Shown: positions 37,512 to 46,649, counted from the stretch's first letter. The stretch is 64,000 bases of DNA from Alteromonas sp. KUL106 (GCF_009811415.1 NZ_BLIG01000016.1:1-64000), one strand, 5' to 3'. Made by a program: numbers and translations. The notes: generated from the sequence alone by a model not told the origin.

Positions 37512-38028
37512 TAAAGCATACGATTTTTACAGTAAACATATCTACGATAAAGAAAAAATCAAACTATTACGTGAATACAACCTTAAAACAGCTGGATTTG
37601 TACCATCAGTTCTTTGGGAGTTATTTGGAGCTCTAATCACGGGCAAAAAAGGAACAGGTTTAACTGGCGCAGATTTAGAAGGGTGGGAAGTAAAATCCTC
37701 TGTTGAACGCGGTTCCTTTGAATACCAGTACCATCTCAATACCGGGCGACCTAAACTTATCGAAGACTGCGGAGTCAGTCACTTGTTTTGTTCATACTCG
37801 AAAGATTATAAGAATGTTTTCGTCAGGATGATGACAGGAGAAGAACTACGTGAAAGTTATTTCGATAAGTGGTTGCCTGAATACGAACTAAACTATGATC
37901 GAAGTATTGAATCAACTGCAAGGCGTCAACGGTTCCGCAGGTCTATTCCTTTCGGACATGTTTCTAAAAATGGTAAACTTGTATTAGAAATAAAAAATAC
38001 TGAATTAGTGTATAAAAATACAGTATAA
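37498..38028 (+). CDS. Type II restriction endonuclease (PD-(D/E)XK)
   Basis: The TTG start at 37498 is chosen because GGGAG stands 7 nt before it, and it overlaps the controller gene by 14 bp; the frame is open from 37432. The product has 176 residues, typical of small type II enzymes. The metal-binding core is GADLEGWEVKSS, with Asp and the Glu-x-Lys pair. SYFDKWLPEYE near the C-terminal third weakly recalls PvuII. The recognition sequence cannot be told from sequence. Its position between C protein and methyltransferase makes the role secure. Confidence 0.85.
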   Translation: MDNIDKAYDFYSKHIYDKEKIKLLREYNLKTAGFVPSVLWELFGALITGKKGTGLTGADLEGWEVKSSVERGSFEYQYHLNTGRPKLIEDCGVSHLFCSYSKDYKNVFVRMMTGEELRESYFDKWLPEYELNYDRSIESTARRQRFRRSIPFGHVSKNGKLVLEIKNTELVYKNTV

Positions 38029-38061
38029 TGTTTTGTGGTTTTTAATGCAGGCTGATATTAA

Positions 38062-39237
38062 ATGAAATTTGCAGAGTTTTTTGCTGGCGTTGGGCTAGTT
38101 AGAGAGGGGTTAGCGATTGATGGGTGGGAGTGCGTTTGGGCTAACGATATCTGTGAAAATAAGATGCAAACTTATCTCCAAAACTATGGAGAGGACCACT
38201 TCAGATTGGGAAATGTCTGGGATTATGTAGACGATCCGACAAGTATACCTGATGATATTTTTCTCTATACAGCTTCATTTCCATGTACTGATCTTTCAGT
38301 TGCTGGAGGTCGTGCTGGTTTAGCCGGAGTACATTCTGGGTCTTTAAATGCCGTTTTAAAGATATTGCTCAATAAAAGGCGAGCCGGAGCCGCCCCTAAA
38401 GTTATATTACTTGAAAATGTATTGGGTTTTATTACGTCTCATGGTGGTAAAGATCTTAGTGACACGGTTAATTTACTCAATGAACTCGGTTATGTGGTTG
38501 ATGTCATTGAAATAAATGCTGCGCATTTCACTCCACAAAGCCGGCAGCGCGTTTTCTTAGTTGCAGTTGATAAAGAGATTGCTTCAAATACCATGAAAGT
38601 TAAGTCTAACGATGGTGCTTATGCCGATGATTGGTGGGAAGAACTTACCAGTAGACCTGACATCAGATCTTTGAAGTTGCAAAACGTCATTAGACAGAAT
38701 AAAAACTTAAATTGGGGACTAGTAAAGGTCCCTCCGCTGCCAGTTCTCAGCAATTCTTTAATTGATATTATAGATGAATCGGTAGGCGAAAACTCAAAAT
38801 ACTGGTGGGACTTAGATAGAAAAAATAAATTGTTTTCGCAAATGAATAATAATCATAAGCGAATCCTTGAGTACATGTCAGCTCAAGATAGTCTTTCTTA
38901 TGGGACGGTATACCGAAGAATGAGAAAAGGGCTGTCGATGGCCGAACTTAGAACTGATGGTATAGCAGGTTGCTTGAGAACACCAAGAGGTGGTTCAAGT
39001 AAGCAAATCTTGATACAGGGTGGGTTCGGAGACTGGAAAGTTAGGCTATTAACTCCGAGGGAATATGCAAGATTGCAGGGGGTTAGAGATTCTTACATTT
39101 TACCTGTCAAAGACAATCAAGGCTATTTCGCAATGGGGGATGCAGTTTGTGTACCTGTAATCAACTTCATTTCTCAACACATACTAACCCCCATATATTC
39201 TGCGTATATCGATAAAAAAATTAAGAAGGCCAGTTAA
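38062..39237 (+). CDS. DNA (cytosine-5) methyltransferase of the type II system
   Basis: This 391-residue enzyme carries the C5-methylase motifs in order: I (FAEFFAGVGL), IV with the catalytic cysteine (FPCTDLSVAGGRAGL), VI (LENVLGF), VIII (QSRQRVFLV), IX (LTPREYARLQG) and X (GDAVCVPV). The target-recognition domain lies between VIII and IX (about residues 180-310). It starts 33 bp after the endonuclease gene and must protect the same site. It is transcribed in the same direction, so unlike many C-controlled systems the methylase is not divergent. Confidence 0.95.
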   Translation: MKFAEFFAGVGLVREGLAIDGWECVWANDICENKMQTYLQNYGEDHFRLGNVWDYVDDPTSIPDDIFLYTASFPCTDLSVAGGRAGLAGVHSGSLNAVLKILLNKRRAGAAPKVILLENVLGFITSHGGKDLSDTVNLLNELGYVVDVIEINAAHFTPQSRQRVFLVAVDKEIASNTMKVKSNDGAYADDWWEELTSRPDIRSLKLQNVIRQNKNLNWGLVKVPPLPVLSNSLIDIIDESVGENSKYWWDLDRKNKLFSQMNNNHKRILEYMSAQDSLSYGTVYRRMRKGLSMAELRTDGIAGCLRTPRGGSSKQILIQGGFGDWKVRLLTPREYARLQGVRDSYILPVKDNQGYFAMGDAVCVPVINFISQHILTPIYSAYIDKKIKKAS

Positions 39238-39677
39238 GAAGGCTTTAAGTGAAATAGACTGTCTCTCGCATGTTCGTTTTAACAGTGCTCAATTAGAATG
39301 CTAATTTCTATGCTCAGTCACAAAAACGTTATTCTGATCGGCATTCTTAATTCGGGATTTTGAACTAATTTGTTTAGGCTATTTAAAATCTGAGATTGAA
39401 ATCAACGTTTCATAGAGCTTTGCGCTTCATTCGCTAGCTTTATAGTGTTTTATACTTGAAATATATAATTATAAGTTCAAAAAAAGAGGTGTTATTGCTA
39501 GAGGATACTGACATTTCCATAAATTGATCTCAACTAAATCTGACGGTCTATTGTGTACATGATTTGGTCATTAAATTTATTTACATCGAAAACCCAGCGA
39601 TGGCTTTTCAATACAAACAGGTGTTACTACGAATTCTCGGTGATAAGCTTTAAGACTCAGGTTTTTAAAGGATTTTT
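39238..39677. other. AT-rich intergenic region
   Basis: I see no coding sequence, repeat of the array or clear terminator in these 440 bp. A weak TTGAA/TTCAA inverted pair around a TATATAATTATAAG stretch (39456-39480) may mark a promoter. AAAGGA before the ATG at 39678 is the next ribosome-binding site. Confidence 0.4.
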
Positions 39678-40358
39678 ATGCCCTCAACCAATATTCAAAC
39701 AGAGTATGACTCGCCAATAATATTCAGAACCTGCGACCAAGATGTTTATAATGCAACTTGTGAAACTGGTTCTTTATGGTTAAGAACAAGCAATTATTAT
39801 CGCAAAATCGAAGATATGGCTCGTCGTGACATCGGGGAAGGGGTTACTGGGACTAGTGTTGGGCTTGAGTTATCGATCAACCCAGAGAACGCAAACGGCA
39901 TTAGACTAAAGGGGACTGGTACTATTGGCTGCGAAATAATCCCGCATTATTTAATCTCGTTTCATGGAGCCGCAATCAAAGAACAAACAAGAAGAGACTT
40001 TGGAGGATATACTCTTGGCGTTAAATCACTTACAAAGCTCAGTGCGGAAATTGTGTATCAGGCATCACTTCAAGTAGATGTTACTGGTTACAGGTACGGC
40101 CCGGTTTCCTATCAAAACACGGCATTAACATTGTCCCATTCAGGTTCAAGCGCCGCTTTAGAAATGACTGGAACACCTGCTGTTTATTTAAAATCAATCA
40201 ACACTGATGTGCTACGCAAATTACCTGTGGAGCCATTCATTTCCCAAGACGAATGGCGGATCGCTCTTTTTGTTAAAAACTATCTTAAAGATGAGATAAA
40301 TGAACCTCTTAAAATCCATGTCAGTCCATCACATTTTTATAGGTACATGTCATTATAA
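39678..40358 (+). CDS. Hypothetical cargo protein, DUF2971-like pattern
   Basis: This 226-residue protein is not firmly recognised. The beginning (FRTCDQDVYNATCETGSLWL, then SNYYRKIEDMARRDIGEG) follows the pattern seen in DUF2971-like and related defence-island proteins, where an element resembling F..G.L....YFR..ED..R.D..EG recurs. The rest is beta-rich with no membrane segment. It has its own ribosome-binding site and no close neighbour on the same strand, so it is probably monocistronic. The similarity is of residue pattern only. Confidence 0.55.
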   Translation: MPSTNIQTEYDSPIIFRTCDQDVYNATCETGSLWLRTSNYYRKIEDMARRDIGEGVTGTSVGLELSINPENANGIRLKGTGTIGCEIIPHYLISFHGAAIKEQTRRDFGGYTLGVKSLTKLSAEIVYQASLQVDVTGYRYGPVSYQNTALTLSHSGSSAALEMTGTPAVYLKSINTDVLRKLPVEPFISQDEWRIALFVKNYLKDEINEPLKIHVSPSHFYRYMSL

Positions 40359-40499
40359 GAACACTTTAAAACCAAGTTAGCGGGACAATATTAAGCTGGT
40401 CTCCGCCTCTTTGTGCTTTTTTAGCCAGTCTTAAAACCAACAGTAGTTCGCGAGGTTGCCAGCAATAACTCATGTCGTGTATTTTGGCAATCACCATCA

Positions 40500-40817
40500 T
40501 CATTCGACCAATGCGGTCAATCGCTTTATCGTATAGAACAATAAAGTCTCGGCCTCTTCTAATACTTCGTTGACAGAATCGTTCACCCGTCTTTTAGGCA
40601 GTCGACTACCTGAGTCTACGCAAGAGCTTATACTATTGAAAGCGGTGAAATTTTTAGTCCGTTCATATGAGGCACTGGTTTCATAATGGCATATACTTGA
40701 TGAAGACTTTTTTACCGCGACTGGGGTCAACGTTGGGTCTGACTCGGCCTGCTCTGTCCCTCAGCCTGTTTGTAACAATAAGAAGCTAGCAATTATTAAC
40801 AGCTTACAATTATTCAT
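40500..40817 (-). pseudogene. Broken lipoprotein gene with stop at the lipobox cysteine
   Basis: From an ATG at 40817 the frame reads MNNCKLLIIASFLLLQTG, a lipoprotein signal, and then TGA at 40761-40763 exactly where the lipobox cysteine belongs (TGC to TGA, one base). The same frame continues open with GTEQAESDPTLTPVAVKKSS, then an ICH...TKNFTAFNSI...C...GSRLPK block as found in secreted endonuclease-associated domains, and ends at 40500. The remainder downstream is probably lost or frame-shifted; a different frame at 40366-40575 also looks coding. A TTG at 40730 could restart translation but without a signal peptide. Confidence 0.55.
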
Positions 40818-40954
40818 AAAGTTTCAAATAAATGATGCATGAATTGAGTCTGCCACTTTGGTTGGGCATCACCATCCATACACTATTCCGAGGTGCAGTT
40901 ACAAAGAGAAAGGCTTGCTGCTAACATAGCTATAAAATCTGAGGGGGTGATAAA

Positions 40955-41164
40955 ATGAACATAGAGCAAATAATAGACGACACCGCTGATGAACTGAGAG
41001 CTGTGCACGACATCATCAGTACGATTCTCGAAAGCATCCCAGCCGACGAGCCAGAGCATAAAGCTATCGAGTGTAGTGACAATGCAATGGTGCTGCTTGA
41101 GTATGCCCGTGGTTATGTTAATCGCGCATTCAAATGTCTCGATAGGCTAGGTAATCACAGATGA
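40955..41164 (+). CDS. Small hypothetical protein
   Basis: This 69-residue acidic helical protein has a strong ribosome-binding site (GAGGGGG, 7-13 nt before the ATG). I do not recognise a family with confidence; small cytoplasmic helical proteins of this kind are common beside mobile cargo. No partner gene adjoins it on the same strand. Confidence 0.55.
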   Translation: MNIEQIIDDTADELRAVHDIISTILESIPADEPEHKAIECSDNAMVLLEYARGYVNRAFKCLDRLGNHR

Positions 41165-41849
41165 GTTTAAACTTAAATTTAGCTTTTATAGTAATCAGTC
41201 TAAAAACTCTTCAATCGAAACGAAAATGAGCGAGCGTTATTTGCATATTCACGCTCGTCCGTAATGATATGGGGCAGCAATGTACGTTTTATGACATTTA
41301 ACTTTTCTCATGAGAACACAGAATACAGTTTTTCAGTTGAAACGGGCTTTATTATAAATTTTCAGTAATAAGCCCCATTGAGAGATAAGACTAAGAAATT
41401 TTTAGGATAAACAATTGGTGCGCCAAATAGCTATAGTGAGATAGTTAGGAAAAATGCAATCACGTCCTATAGAGAGATTAAACTTCGATGCTATTTTGGG
41501 GAGAAAAGTCACTAATTTGTGAAAAGTTTTCGCTCAGCTAGAACGCGAAATTAACGGCAGTGGAACCGCTGAAGGCTGAGAAAAAGCAAAATATTCTGTT
41601 CAAGCGTCTAGGTAGGTAGCCGGTATTATCGAGTAAAATACTGAAAATATAAAGAAGGCATTGTAAAACATTACAAACATAGTAAAACGTACTTAGCCAG
41701 TCAATTTACAGTTGGGATAAACTGACGAAAAGAGAGCTGAGTAACAATATTTATAGCTATATTTCACTTAAATCTTAATGTATGGAACATAGCTTTTTTT
41801 GATAACACTTGTTAGTGAAAAATTTAATTTTATTTAAAGAGGTGCTTTA
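41165..41849. other. Non-coding stretch with a gene remnant
   Basis: No intact gene is seen in 685 bp. A possible hairpin (CGAGCGT at about 41231-41237 with ACGCTCG about 14 nt on) lies near the left end. The middle holds a possible serine-recombinase remnant, listed separately. The right end is AT-rich and leads to the HD-protein gene with AGAGGT before its GTG. Confidence 0.4.
41526..41640 (+). pseudogene. Possible remnant of a serine recombinase
   Basis: One frame reads VFAQLEREINGSGTAEG before a stop, close to the VFA.LERE....RT..G helix of resolvases and invertases. Shortly after, in another frame, FKRLGR then PVLSSKILKI recalls the GRP..LS linker to the DNA-binding domain. Stops and frame changes interrupt it. 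The match is by eye and short, so this is weak. Confidence 0.3.
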
Positions 41850-42443
41850 GTGAAAGATAGTTCGTTCTTAGCATGGATACTTCGTATGAATCTCATCAAG
41901 CGTTGGTCCCCTATGCACTTAGTTAAACAAGAAAATGTCGCCGAACATAGCCACCAAGTTGCCGTTATCGCTCATCTTTTAGCTACTGTTAAAAATGTTT
42001 ATTGCGGTGGTCAAATAAGTCCTGAGAAGGCGGCTACGATAGCTCTATACCATGAAGTTTCTGAGACTAAGCTTCAAGATATTAATCACGTTACAAAATA
42101 CAGTTCACCAGCATTAACTGAGGAGTTTAAGAAAATTGAAGATTTAGCTGAGATAGAGTGCTTGAACACCCTTCCTGAAAAATTAAAACCGCTGTTTAAA
42201 GAGCTAGTCATCCAAAAACAGGTAGATGAAGAATATAAAAAATTAGTAAAAGCGGCAGATGTGCTTACTGCGTATTTCAAAGCATGCGATGAGCTTAAAT
42301 TCCACAACCCAGAATTCGTATCTGTTAAAAGACGCTTATCTAAGAAAGTTGACTCGTTCAAAGAAGACATGCAAGAAGTAGGCGTGTTTATGGATTTATT
42401 TGAACAAAACTGCTTGGCTAGTTTGGATGATTTATCTAGTTAA
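41850..42443 (+). CDS. YfbR-like HD-domain protein with altered HD motif
   Basis: This 197-residue protein starts at GTG and aligns along its whole length with YfbR 5'-deoxynucleotidase, including the native yfbR 544 bp beyond its stop. H33 (EHSHQVA) and D137 (KAADVLTAY) are kept, but the HD pair at 68-69 is H-E (ALYHEVSE), and the YfbR substrate block [10 protein letters not shown] is replaced by LQDINHVTKY. It is the last gene inside the right end. Glutamate might still bind metal with changed specificity, or the protein may be inactive. Island-borne and divergent, it is not a recent duplicate of the neighbour. Confidence 0.82.
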   Translation: MKDSSFLAWILRMNLIKRWSPMHLVKQENVAEHSHQVAVIAHLLATVKNVYCGGQISPEKAATIALYHEVSETKLQDINHVTKYSSPALTEEFKKIEDLAEIECLNTLPEKLKPLFKELVIQKQVDEEYKKLVKAADVLTAYFKACDELKFHNPEFVSVKRRLSKKVDSFKEDMQEVGVFMDLFEQNCLASLDDLSS

Positions 42444-42522
42444 TCTTGACTTTTGAACTTTGTATGTAGTAATTTGTATGTATGGCTTTTATTACAAAGC
42501 TATATACTACAAAGGCTTCAGC

Positions 42523-42557
42523 TACCTTTCTTTATTAAAAGATACGATATTGGTGTT
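42523..42557. repeat. Right-end inverted motifs of the island
   Basis: Read from the right junction inward on the minus strand: AACACCA (42557-42551), CGTATCT (42546-42540) and GAAAGGTA (42530-42523). These match the three left-end motifs in inverted orientation, with different spacing to the core. Confidence 0.7.
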
Positions 42558-42562
42558 TTGTT

Positions 42563-42903
42563 CCGAAAGGGGGATGACCTATATCATGTGCTAAGCACAG
42601 CGTTTCAATTAGTGTGGGATCGAGTGCCAGCGAACGCGCTATATCAGGAAATTTTACCCAAAGTTGCGCGGTAATACCTGTGCCGATTTGTGCAGCCTCT
42701 AATGAATGGGTGAGCCGTGTACGATAAAAATCGCTCAGCCCTACACCAAGCACTTGGGTTTTTGCCTGTAATCTTCGGAACGCCGCGCTGTGAAGTACAC
42801 GCGCTTTATCGCGCTGATACGGATTGCGGTGATCGCCGTCTCGAGTTTCGCTACGGGGTAAGCGACGCTCGTGTAATGCTAGTTCCCATTCGCTTGTTGC
42901 CAA
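42563..42903 (-). pseudogene. dgt: dgt (dGTPase) 5' part, cut at the HD motif
   Basis: The minus-strand frame from a TTG at 42903 (GAGG 6 nt upstream) gives 114 residues of dGTPase: [32 protein letters not shown] with the first metal histidine, and [13 protein letters not shown] with the HD pair at 106-107. Matching stops at the Phe-Gly codons over CCGAA; eight island-encoded residues follow to a stop at 42535. A 122-residue fragment could be made but lacks most of the active site. dgt normally hydrolyses dGTP to deoxyguanosine and triphosphate, and its loss raises the dGTP pool. Confidence 0.93.
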
Positions 42904-42986
42904 AAAAGCCTCACTGCTATGTTTTGCTGTTTGCTAGTACCGTAACGCAGACGCGATAATGTGTGTCGTCATGGTTTGCTTCTCTT

Positions 42987-43586
42987 TTATATATCGTCTT
43001 GGGTAATTTCATCAAGGCTTAAAGAAAAGCTTGGTACGTAGCGTGTTAAGAAGTAGTCCACTTCTTCAGAATGGTATTCTTTGAGTGTTTTATCTAGGCG
43101 TTTTTTTGCCAGCTTAAATTCTTGGTTGCCAGCCGCAAGTTCTTCCAGCGTTTTAAGATAAGCACAAAGCACATCAGCCGCTTTTACGATGAATGCTTCT
43201 TCTTCGCTATGGTAGTGGTGATCAATCAGTGCCGCATAGTCTTCACGAAACGCTTCAGGCGCCATTTCAATGAGCTTGTTCTCTGCAATTTTCTCAATCT
43301 TCTTATATTCTTCTTTTATCGCAGGATTGAAGTATTTTACTGGGGTAGGAAGGTCGCCCGTGAGTACCTCAGAGACATCATGAAAAATTGCCATGGTTGC
43401 GATGCGTTCAGGGTTGAGGGTGCCGCCAAAAAACTTATTTTTAATTAAGGCCAGCGCGTGCGCTACCATGGCCACCTGTAAGCTGTGCTCCTGCACGTTT
43501 TCCGTACGTACGTTGTGCATAAGCGGCCAGCGATTGATAAGCTTTAAGCGTGCTAAATGCGCAAAGAAGTGGCTCTTATCAGACAC
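42987..43586 (-). CDS. yfbR: 5'-deoxynucleotidase YfbR
   Basis: This HD-domain phosphohydrolase dephosphorylates deoxynucleoside 5'-monophosphates. With the GTG start at 43586 the product has 199 residues, exactly the E. coli length, and AAGGGG precedes it; the ATG at 43625 would overlap alaA. The metal site is complete ([38 protein letters not shown]). It is downstream of alaA by one base, as yfbR is next to alaA in E. coli. The broken dgt gene follows on the same strand, so both deoxynucleotide genes were one cluster. Confidence 0.94.
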   Translation of the reverse strand: MSDKSHFFAHLARLKLINRWPLMHNVRTENVQEHSLQVAMVAHALALIKNKFFGGTLNPERIATMAIFHDVSEVLTGDLPTPVKYFNPAIKEEYKKIEKIAENKLIEMAPEAFREDYAALIDHHYHSEEEAFIVKAADVLCAYLKTLEELAAGNQEFKLAKKRLDKTLKEYHSEEVDYFLTRYVPSFSLSLDEITQDDI

Positions 43587-43587
43587 A

Positions 43588-44808
43588 TTACGCCCCTTGC
43601 TTGTAGGTTCTAAAGAAGTTGCCAATGCGATGCAGTGCGGGCACTAATACATCGCTATGGGGTAAAAATACTAATCGGAAATACGTGCCTTCGGTAAGGT
43701 TAAACGCGCGGCCATGTACCAGCAGTATTTTTTCAGAGCTTAATAAATCCAACACCATTTGTTCATCGTTTTGAATGTTGAACTTTTTGTCATCCACTTT
43801 GGCAAAACAATACATCGCCCCTTTAGGTTTTACGCATGAAATACCGTCAATACCGTTAAGCATATCTGTCGTCACGTCGCGCTGTATGCGAAGGCGCCCG
43901 TTTTCTTTTACCAAATCATCAATACTCTGATAGCCACCTAATGCGGTCTGTATTGCACTTTGACAGGGAACGTTTGCACACATACGCATTGAAGACAGTA
44001 TGTTGAGCCCTTCAATGTAGTCAGACGCTAGGCGCTTATTACCGCTCACTACAAGCCAGCCAGAGCGGAATCCTGCTACGCGGTAATTTTTACTTAAACC
44101 GCTAAAGGTAACGAAAAAGACATCGTCTGCCAGTGAAGCAATACTGGTGTGTTTTGCCTCGTCGTAAAGAATTTTGTCGTAGATTTCGTCGCTAAATACC
44201 ACTAAGCCGTGCTCGCGGGCCACTTCAACTACCTCTAGCAAAAGGGCTTTGTCGTATACTGCACCGGTGGGGTTGTTTGGGTTAATCAGCACGATAGCGC
44301 GCGTTTTACTGGTGATTTTACTTTTTATGTCATCAATATCTGGGAACCAGCCTGCTTGCTCATCACACCGGTAGTGGACTGGGGAGCCCGAGGATAGACT
44401 TACAGCCGCCGTCCATAGAGGATAGTCGGGGCTTGGAATGAGCACCTCATCTCCATGATTGAGCAAGGCTTGCATCGCCATCATGATTAATTCAGACACA
44501 CCATTACCTATATATACATCATCTACGCGGATGTCTTTGATATTACGCTGTTGGTAGTACTGCATCACGGCCACACGGGCGGCATAAATTCCTGTCGAGT
44601 CAGAGTATCCTTGAGACGTAGGCAGGTTATGAATAACGTCTTTTACAATATCATCAGGGGCTTCAAATCCAAATGGGGCGGGGTTACCGATATTCAGTTT
44701 TAATATGCGGTGTCCTTCGTCTTCCATTTTACGTGCTTGCGCAGCAATTGGGCCTCTAATGTCGTAACAAACGTTATCTAATTTATGTGAGCGAGATACA
44801 GTTTTCAT
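43588..44808 (-). CDS. alaA: Glutamate-pyruvate aminotransferase AlaA
   Basis: This 406-residue fold-type I PLP aminotransferase makes alanine from pyruvate and glutamate. It has [12 protein letters not shown], the Schiff-base lysine in [16 protein letters not shown], and the N-terminal [17 protein letters not shown] that marks the AlaA/YfbQ branch. It is upstream of yfbR, an order conserved with E. coli, and separated from it by one base. Other alanine or aromatic aminotransferases of the same fold are possible but less likely given the neighbour. Confidence 0.92.
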   Translation of the reverse strand: MKTVSRSHKLDNVCYDIRGPIAAQARKMEDEGHRILKLNIGNPAPFGFEAPDDIVKDVIHNLPTSQGYSDSTGIYAARVAVMQYYQQRNIKDIRVDDVYIGNGVSELIMMAMQALLNHGDEVLIPSPDYPLWTAAVSLSSGSPVHYRCDEQAGWFPDIDDIKSKITSKTRAIVLINPNNPTGAVYDKALLLEVVEVAREHGLVVFSDEIYDKILYDEAKHTSIASLADDVFFVTFSGLSKNYRVAGFRSGWLVVSGNKRLASDYIEGLNILSSMRMCANVPCQSAIQTALGGYQSIDDLVKENGRLRIQRDVTTDMLNGIDGISCVKPKGAMYCFAKVDDKKFNIQNDEQMVLDLLSSEKILLVHGRAFNLTEGTYFRLVFLPHSDVLVPALHRIGNFFRTYKQGA

Positions 44809-45080
44809 GGTCTATCTGGTTGATTTACATACCCTGAGATTATCGCAATCCAAAGCTATATGCGATGACCTTTTTGCAGTATTTCAGTCTAAAGTACGAC
44901 TTTTTTCACCAAATGCTCAATTAATGAACACATGGCGATATAGCCATTCCGCTTGTCGCTAAAGTATAAAATTTATGTTAATAGCTTGTGAACTTTTCAT
45001 TCTGGGCCTATCGTAGTAATAAGGCGTGTATAAAAAACGCGTTAGTAACAAACAGGCTAACAAGCAGAGGTGATAAGAAT

Positions 45081-45875
45081 ATGTCGCACCATTTCAAAGA
45101 AACACCAGAGAACGCGATCACGCAAAGCGGTATAGCGCGCGTTATTCCATGTAAAGAATTAGACGTTGGTGACCCAATAAAATGGGTGTCTCTAGCATTG
45201 AGAGACGCCATGCGCGCTCCGGGGCTTACCGTTTTTTACGGAGTGCTTTTCGCGGTCATTCCGTGGTTCATCATGTACTTGGTAGAAATGACGGGATGGC
45301 ATTTAGTTATTTTACCCGCCATCGTCTGTTTCATGTTGGTAGGGCCTTTTCTAGCAGCTGGTCTGTACGATATCAGTTGGGAAATGGAAAAAGGGCATAA
45401 ACCCACGCTACGCCATTCGCTACGCGCAATGCGAAGAAACGCGTTCAACGAGTGGGGGTTCGCTATTTTACTCATGGTAATGATGATTTTTTGGTTGCGC
45501 GTTGCCTCGCTTATTCATGCGCTTTATCCACCATATATAGAAAATGACTTAGAAAGCTTGTTACCGTTTTTGGCATTAGGCACTATCGTTGGCGCAGGCT
45601 TTACGTTGGCGATGCTTTTTGTGACCGCTTTTACTCAGCCCATATTGATGGAGCGCAAGGTTGACCTTGCGACAGCAGTATTAACGAGTGTGAACGCAGT
45701 ATGGTTAAACAAAGTTCCCATGCTTATATGGGGTGCAATTATTTTCAGTGCAGTCGCCATTGGTTTTGTAACAGGGTTTATCGGTTTTATCGTATTGATG
45801 CCTATTATTGGCTATGCGTCTTGGCACGCTTATATTGACGCAATTGAAACCAAACGCGAACGCAAATATGAGTAG
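45081..45875 (+). CDS. DUF2189-family membrane protein
   Basis: The ATG at 45081 is chosen for its AGAGGTGAT ribosome-binding site; the frame is open from 44988. The 264-residue product has six hydrophobic segments and the DUF2189 pattern PIKWVSLALRDAMRAPGLTVFYG near residue 40, followed by GPFLAAGLYDISWEMEKG. The family is sometimes linked with cytochrome oxidase genes, but its function is unknown. It is monocistronic and followed by a terminator. Confidence 0.85.
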   Translation: MSHHFKETPENAITQSGIARVIPCKELDVGDPIKWVSLALRDAMRAPGLTVFYGVLFAVIPWFIMYLVEMTGWHLVILPAIVCFMLVGPFLAAGLYDISWEMEKGHKPTLRHSLRAMRRNAFNEWGFAILLMVMMIFWLRVASLIHALYPPYIENDLESLLPFLALGTIVGAGFTLAMLFVTAFTQPILMERKVDLATAVLTSVNAVWLNKVPMLIWGAIIFSAVAIGFVTGFIGFIVLMPIIGYASWHAYIDAIETKRERKYE

Positions 45876-46290
45876 TTTTAAGTGATTTGTGTAATTTAAT
45901 TACGTAAATTGGGCTGTCATTCGTATAAAAAATAGACTTTATGATGGTTTATTTTGTTAAAATTACATTTTTAAGGCTCCTTAAGGAGCCTTTTTATACT
46001 TAAGTCTTATATTTCTTTCTTCCTATAAAAGTACAAGCTAGATAGATTAGTAATATATGTTTTAGATTAATTTAGGAAATTCAAAGGTTTAGCCAAATAA
46101 CAACCATGTAACAACTTGATTTACCAAGCATTTACCCTCGTTACACAATCTTTCAACAGAAAAGTTTTTATTCTTGATGCATAAATAAAGGGCGTTGAGT
46201 GGCTCGTTAATCTAATTAACCCCGCTCATCCAAAACAAAGAGTTTGTCGAAAACTTGATTGTTATTTATCCATACATTGAGGATTTAAAA
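45876..46290. other. Intergenic region with terminator and promoter area
   Basis: It holds the terminator after the DUF2189 gene (listed separately), then about 290 bp of AT-rich sequence upstream of the DUF3718 gene. No coding sequence is seen. Confidence 0.5.
45973..45995 (+). terminator. Intrinsic terminator after the DUF2189 gene
   Basis: AAGGCTCC and GGAGCCTT form an 8-bp stem around a TTAA loop, followed directly by T5. The stem is self-complementary throughout. Confidence 0.92.
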
Positions 46291-46620
46291 ATGAAACTAT
46301 CTAAAGCACTAAATGTTTTAGCGGCTACAGCAACAGTTGTTTTTACCATTAACGCAAATGCAGCTGCTCCACAAAAGGATGTACGTTTTGTTGGTGAGAC
46401 CCAGTTTGCAGGTTTTTGTAAAGCCATAGTCAATGATGACGTAAGAGTACTACGTTCTAGTCTTTCGCGTAACGTGGGCCGTATTGGCGCGAGTCAACGT
46501 GAAGTATTACGCATGGTAACATCTGAAGAAGGATTGACATGTAACGGAAGTAGTCTTATTGAGTTTTCTGTAGAACGCGACGCAAACGCGGTACATGAGT
46601 ACCTAACGTCGCGTAGCTAA
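46291..46620 (+). CDS. Secreted DUF3718-like protein
   Basis: The product has 109 residues from the ATG at 46291 (GAGGAT upstream). A signal peptide ends near NANAAA (about residue 27). The remainder has the DUF3718 pattern: FAGFCKAIVNDDVRVLRSSL and a second cysteine in GLTCNGSSLIEFS, which may form one disulfide in the periplasm. Function is unknown. It shares a terminator region with the convergent RND gene. Confidence 0.75.
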   Translation: MKLSKALNVLAATATVVFTINANAAAPQKDVRFVGETQFAGFCKAIVNDDVRVLRSSLSRNVGRIGASQREVLRMVTSEEGLTCNGSSLIEFSVERDANAVHEYLTSRS

Positions 46621-46649
46621 GGCATTGGCTGCGGTAACAGAAAATCCAG

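Larger units (their letters stand above)
25195..42567. mobile_element. About 17.4-kb recombinase-driven genomic island inserted in dgt
   Basis: dgt is split in the codons for its catalytic motif GHPPFGH. The 5' half ends and the 3' half begins at a shared CCGAA (25195-25199 and 42563-42567), so the island is about 17,368 bp plus the shared core. Base composition changes sharply to AT-rich inside. The left end carries a four-gene recombination module reading inward; the rest is cargo (protease/beta-family operon, nuclease-like gene, repeat array, restriction-modification, HD protein, broken genes). No conjugation, replication or phage structural genes are visible, so it should move by transposition or excision and integration. 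The exact crossover point inside the core is not decided by one sequence. Confidence 0.92.

Noticed and set aside
40366..40503. 45-residue minus-strand ORF overlapping the pseudogene end
   Set aside because: It looks somewhat protein-like, but has no ribosome-binding site or recognisable family, and may be a shifted remnant of a larger gene.
40761..40763. TGA as selenocysteine in a lipoprotein
   Set aside because: The lipobox needs a cysteine thiol, no SECIS-like hairpin was seen, and a single-base mutation explains it.
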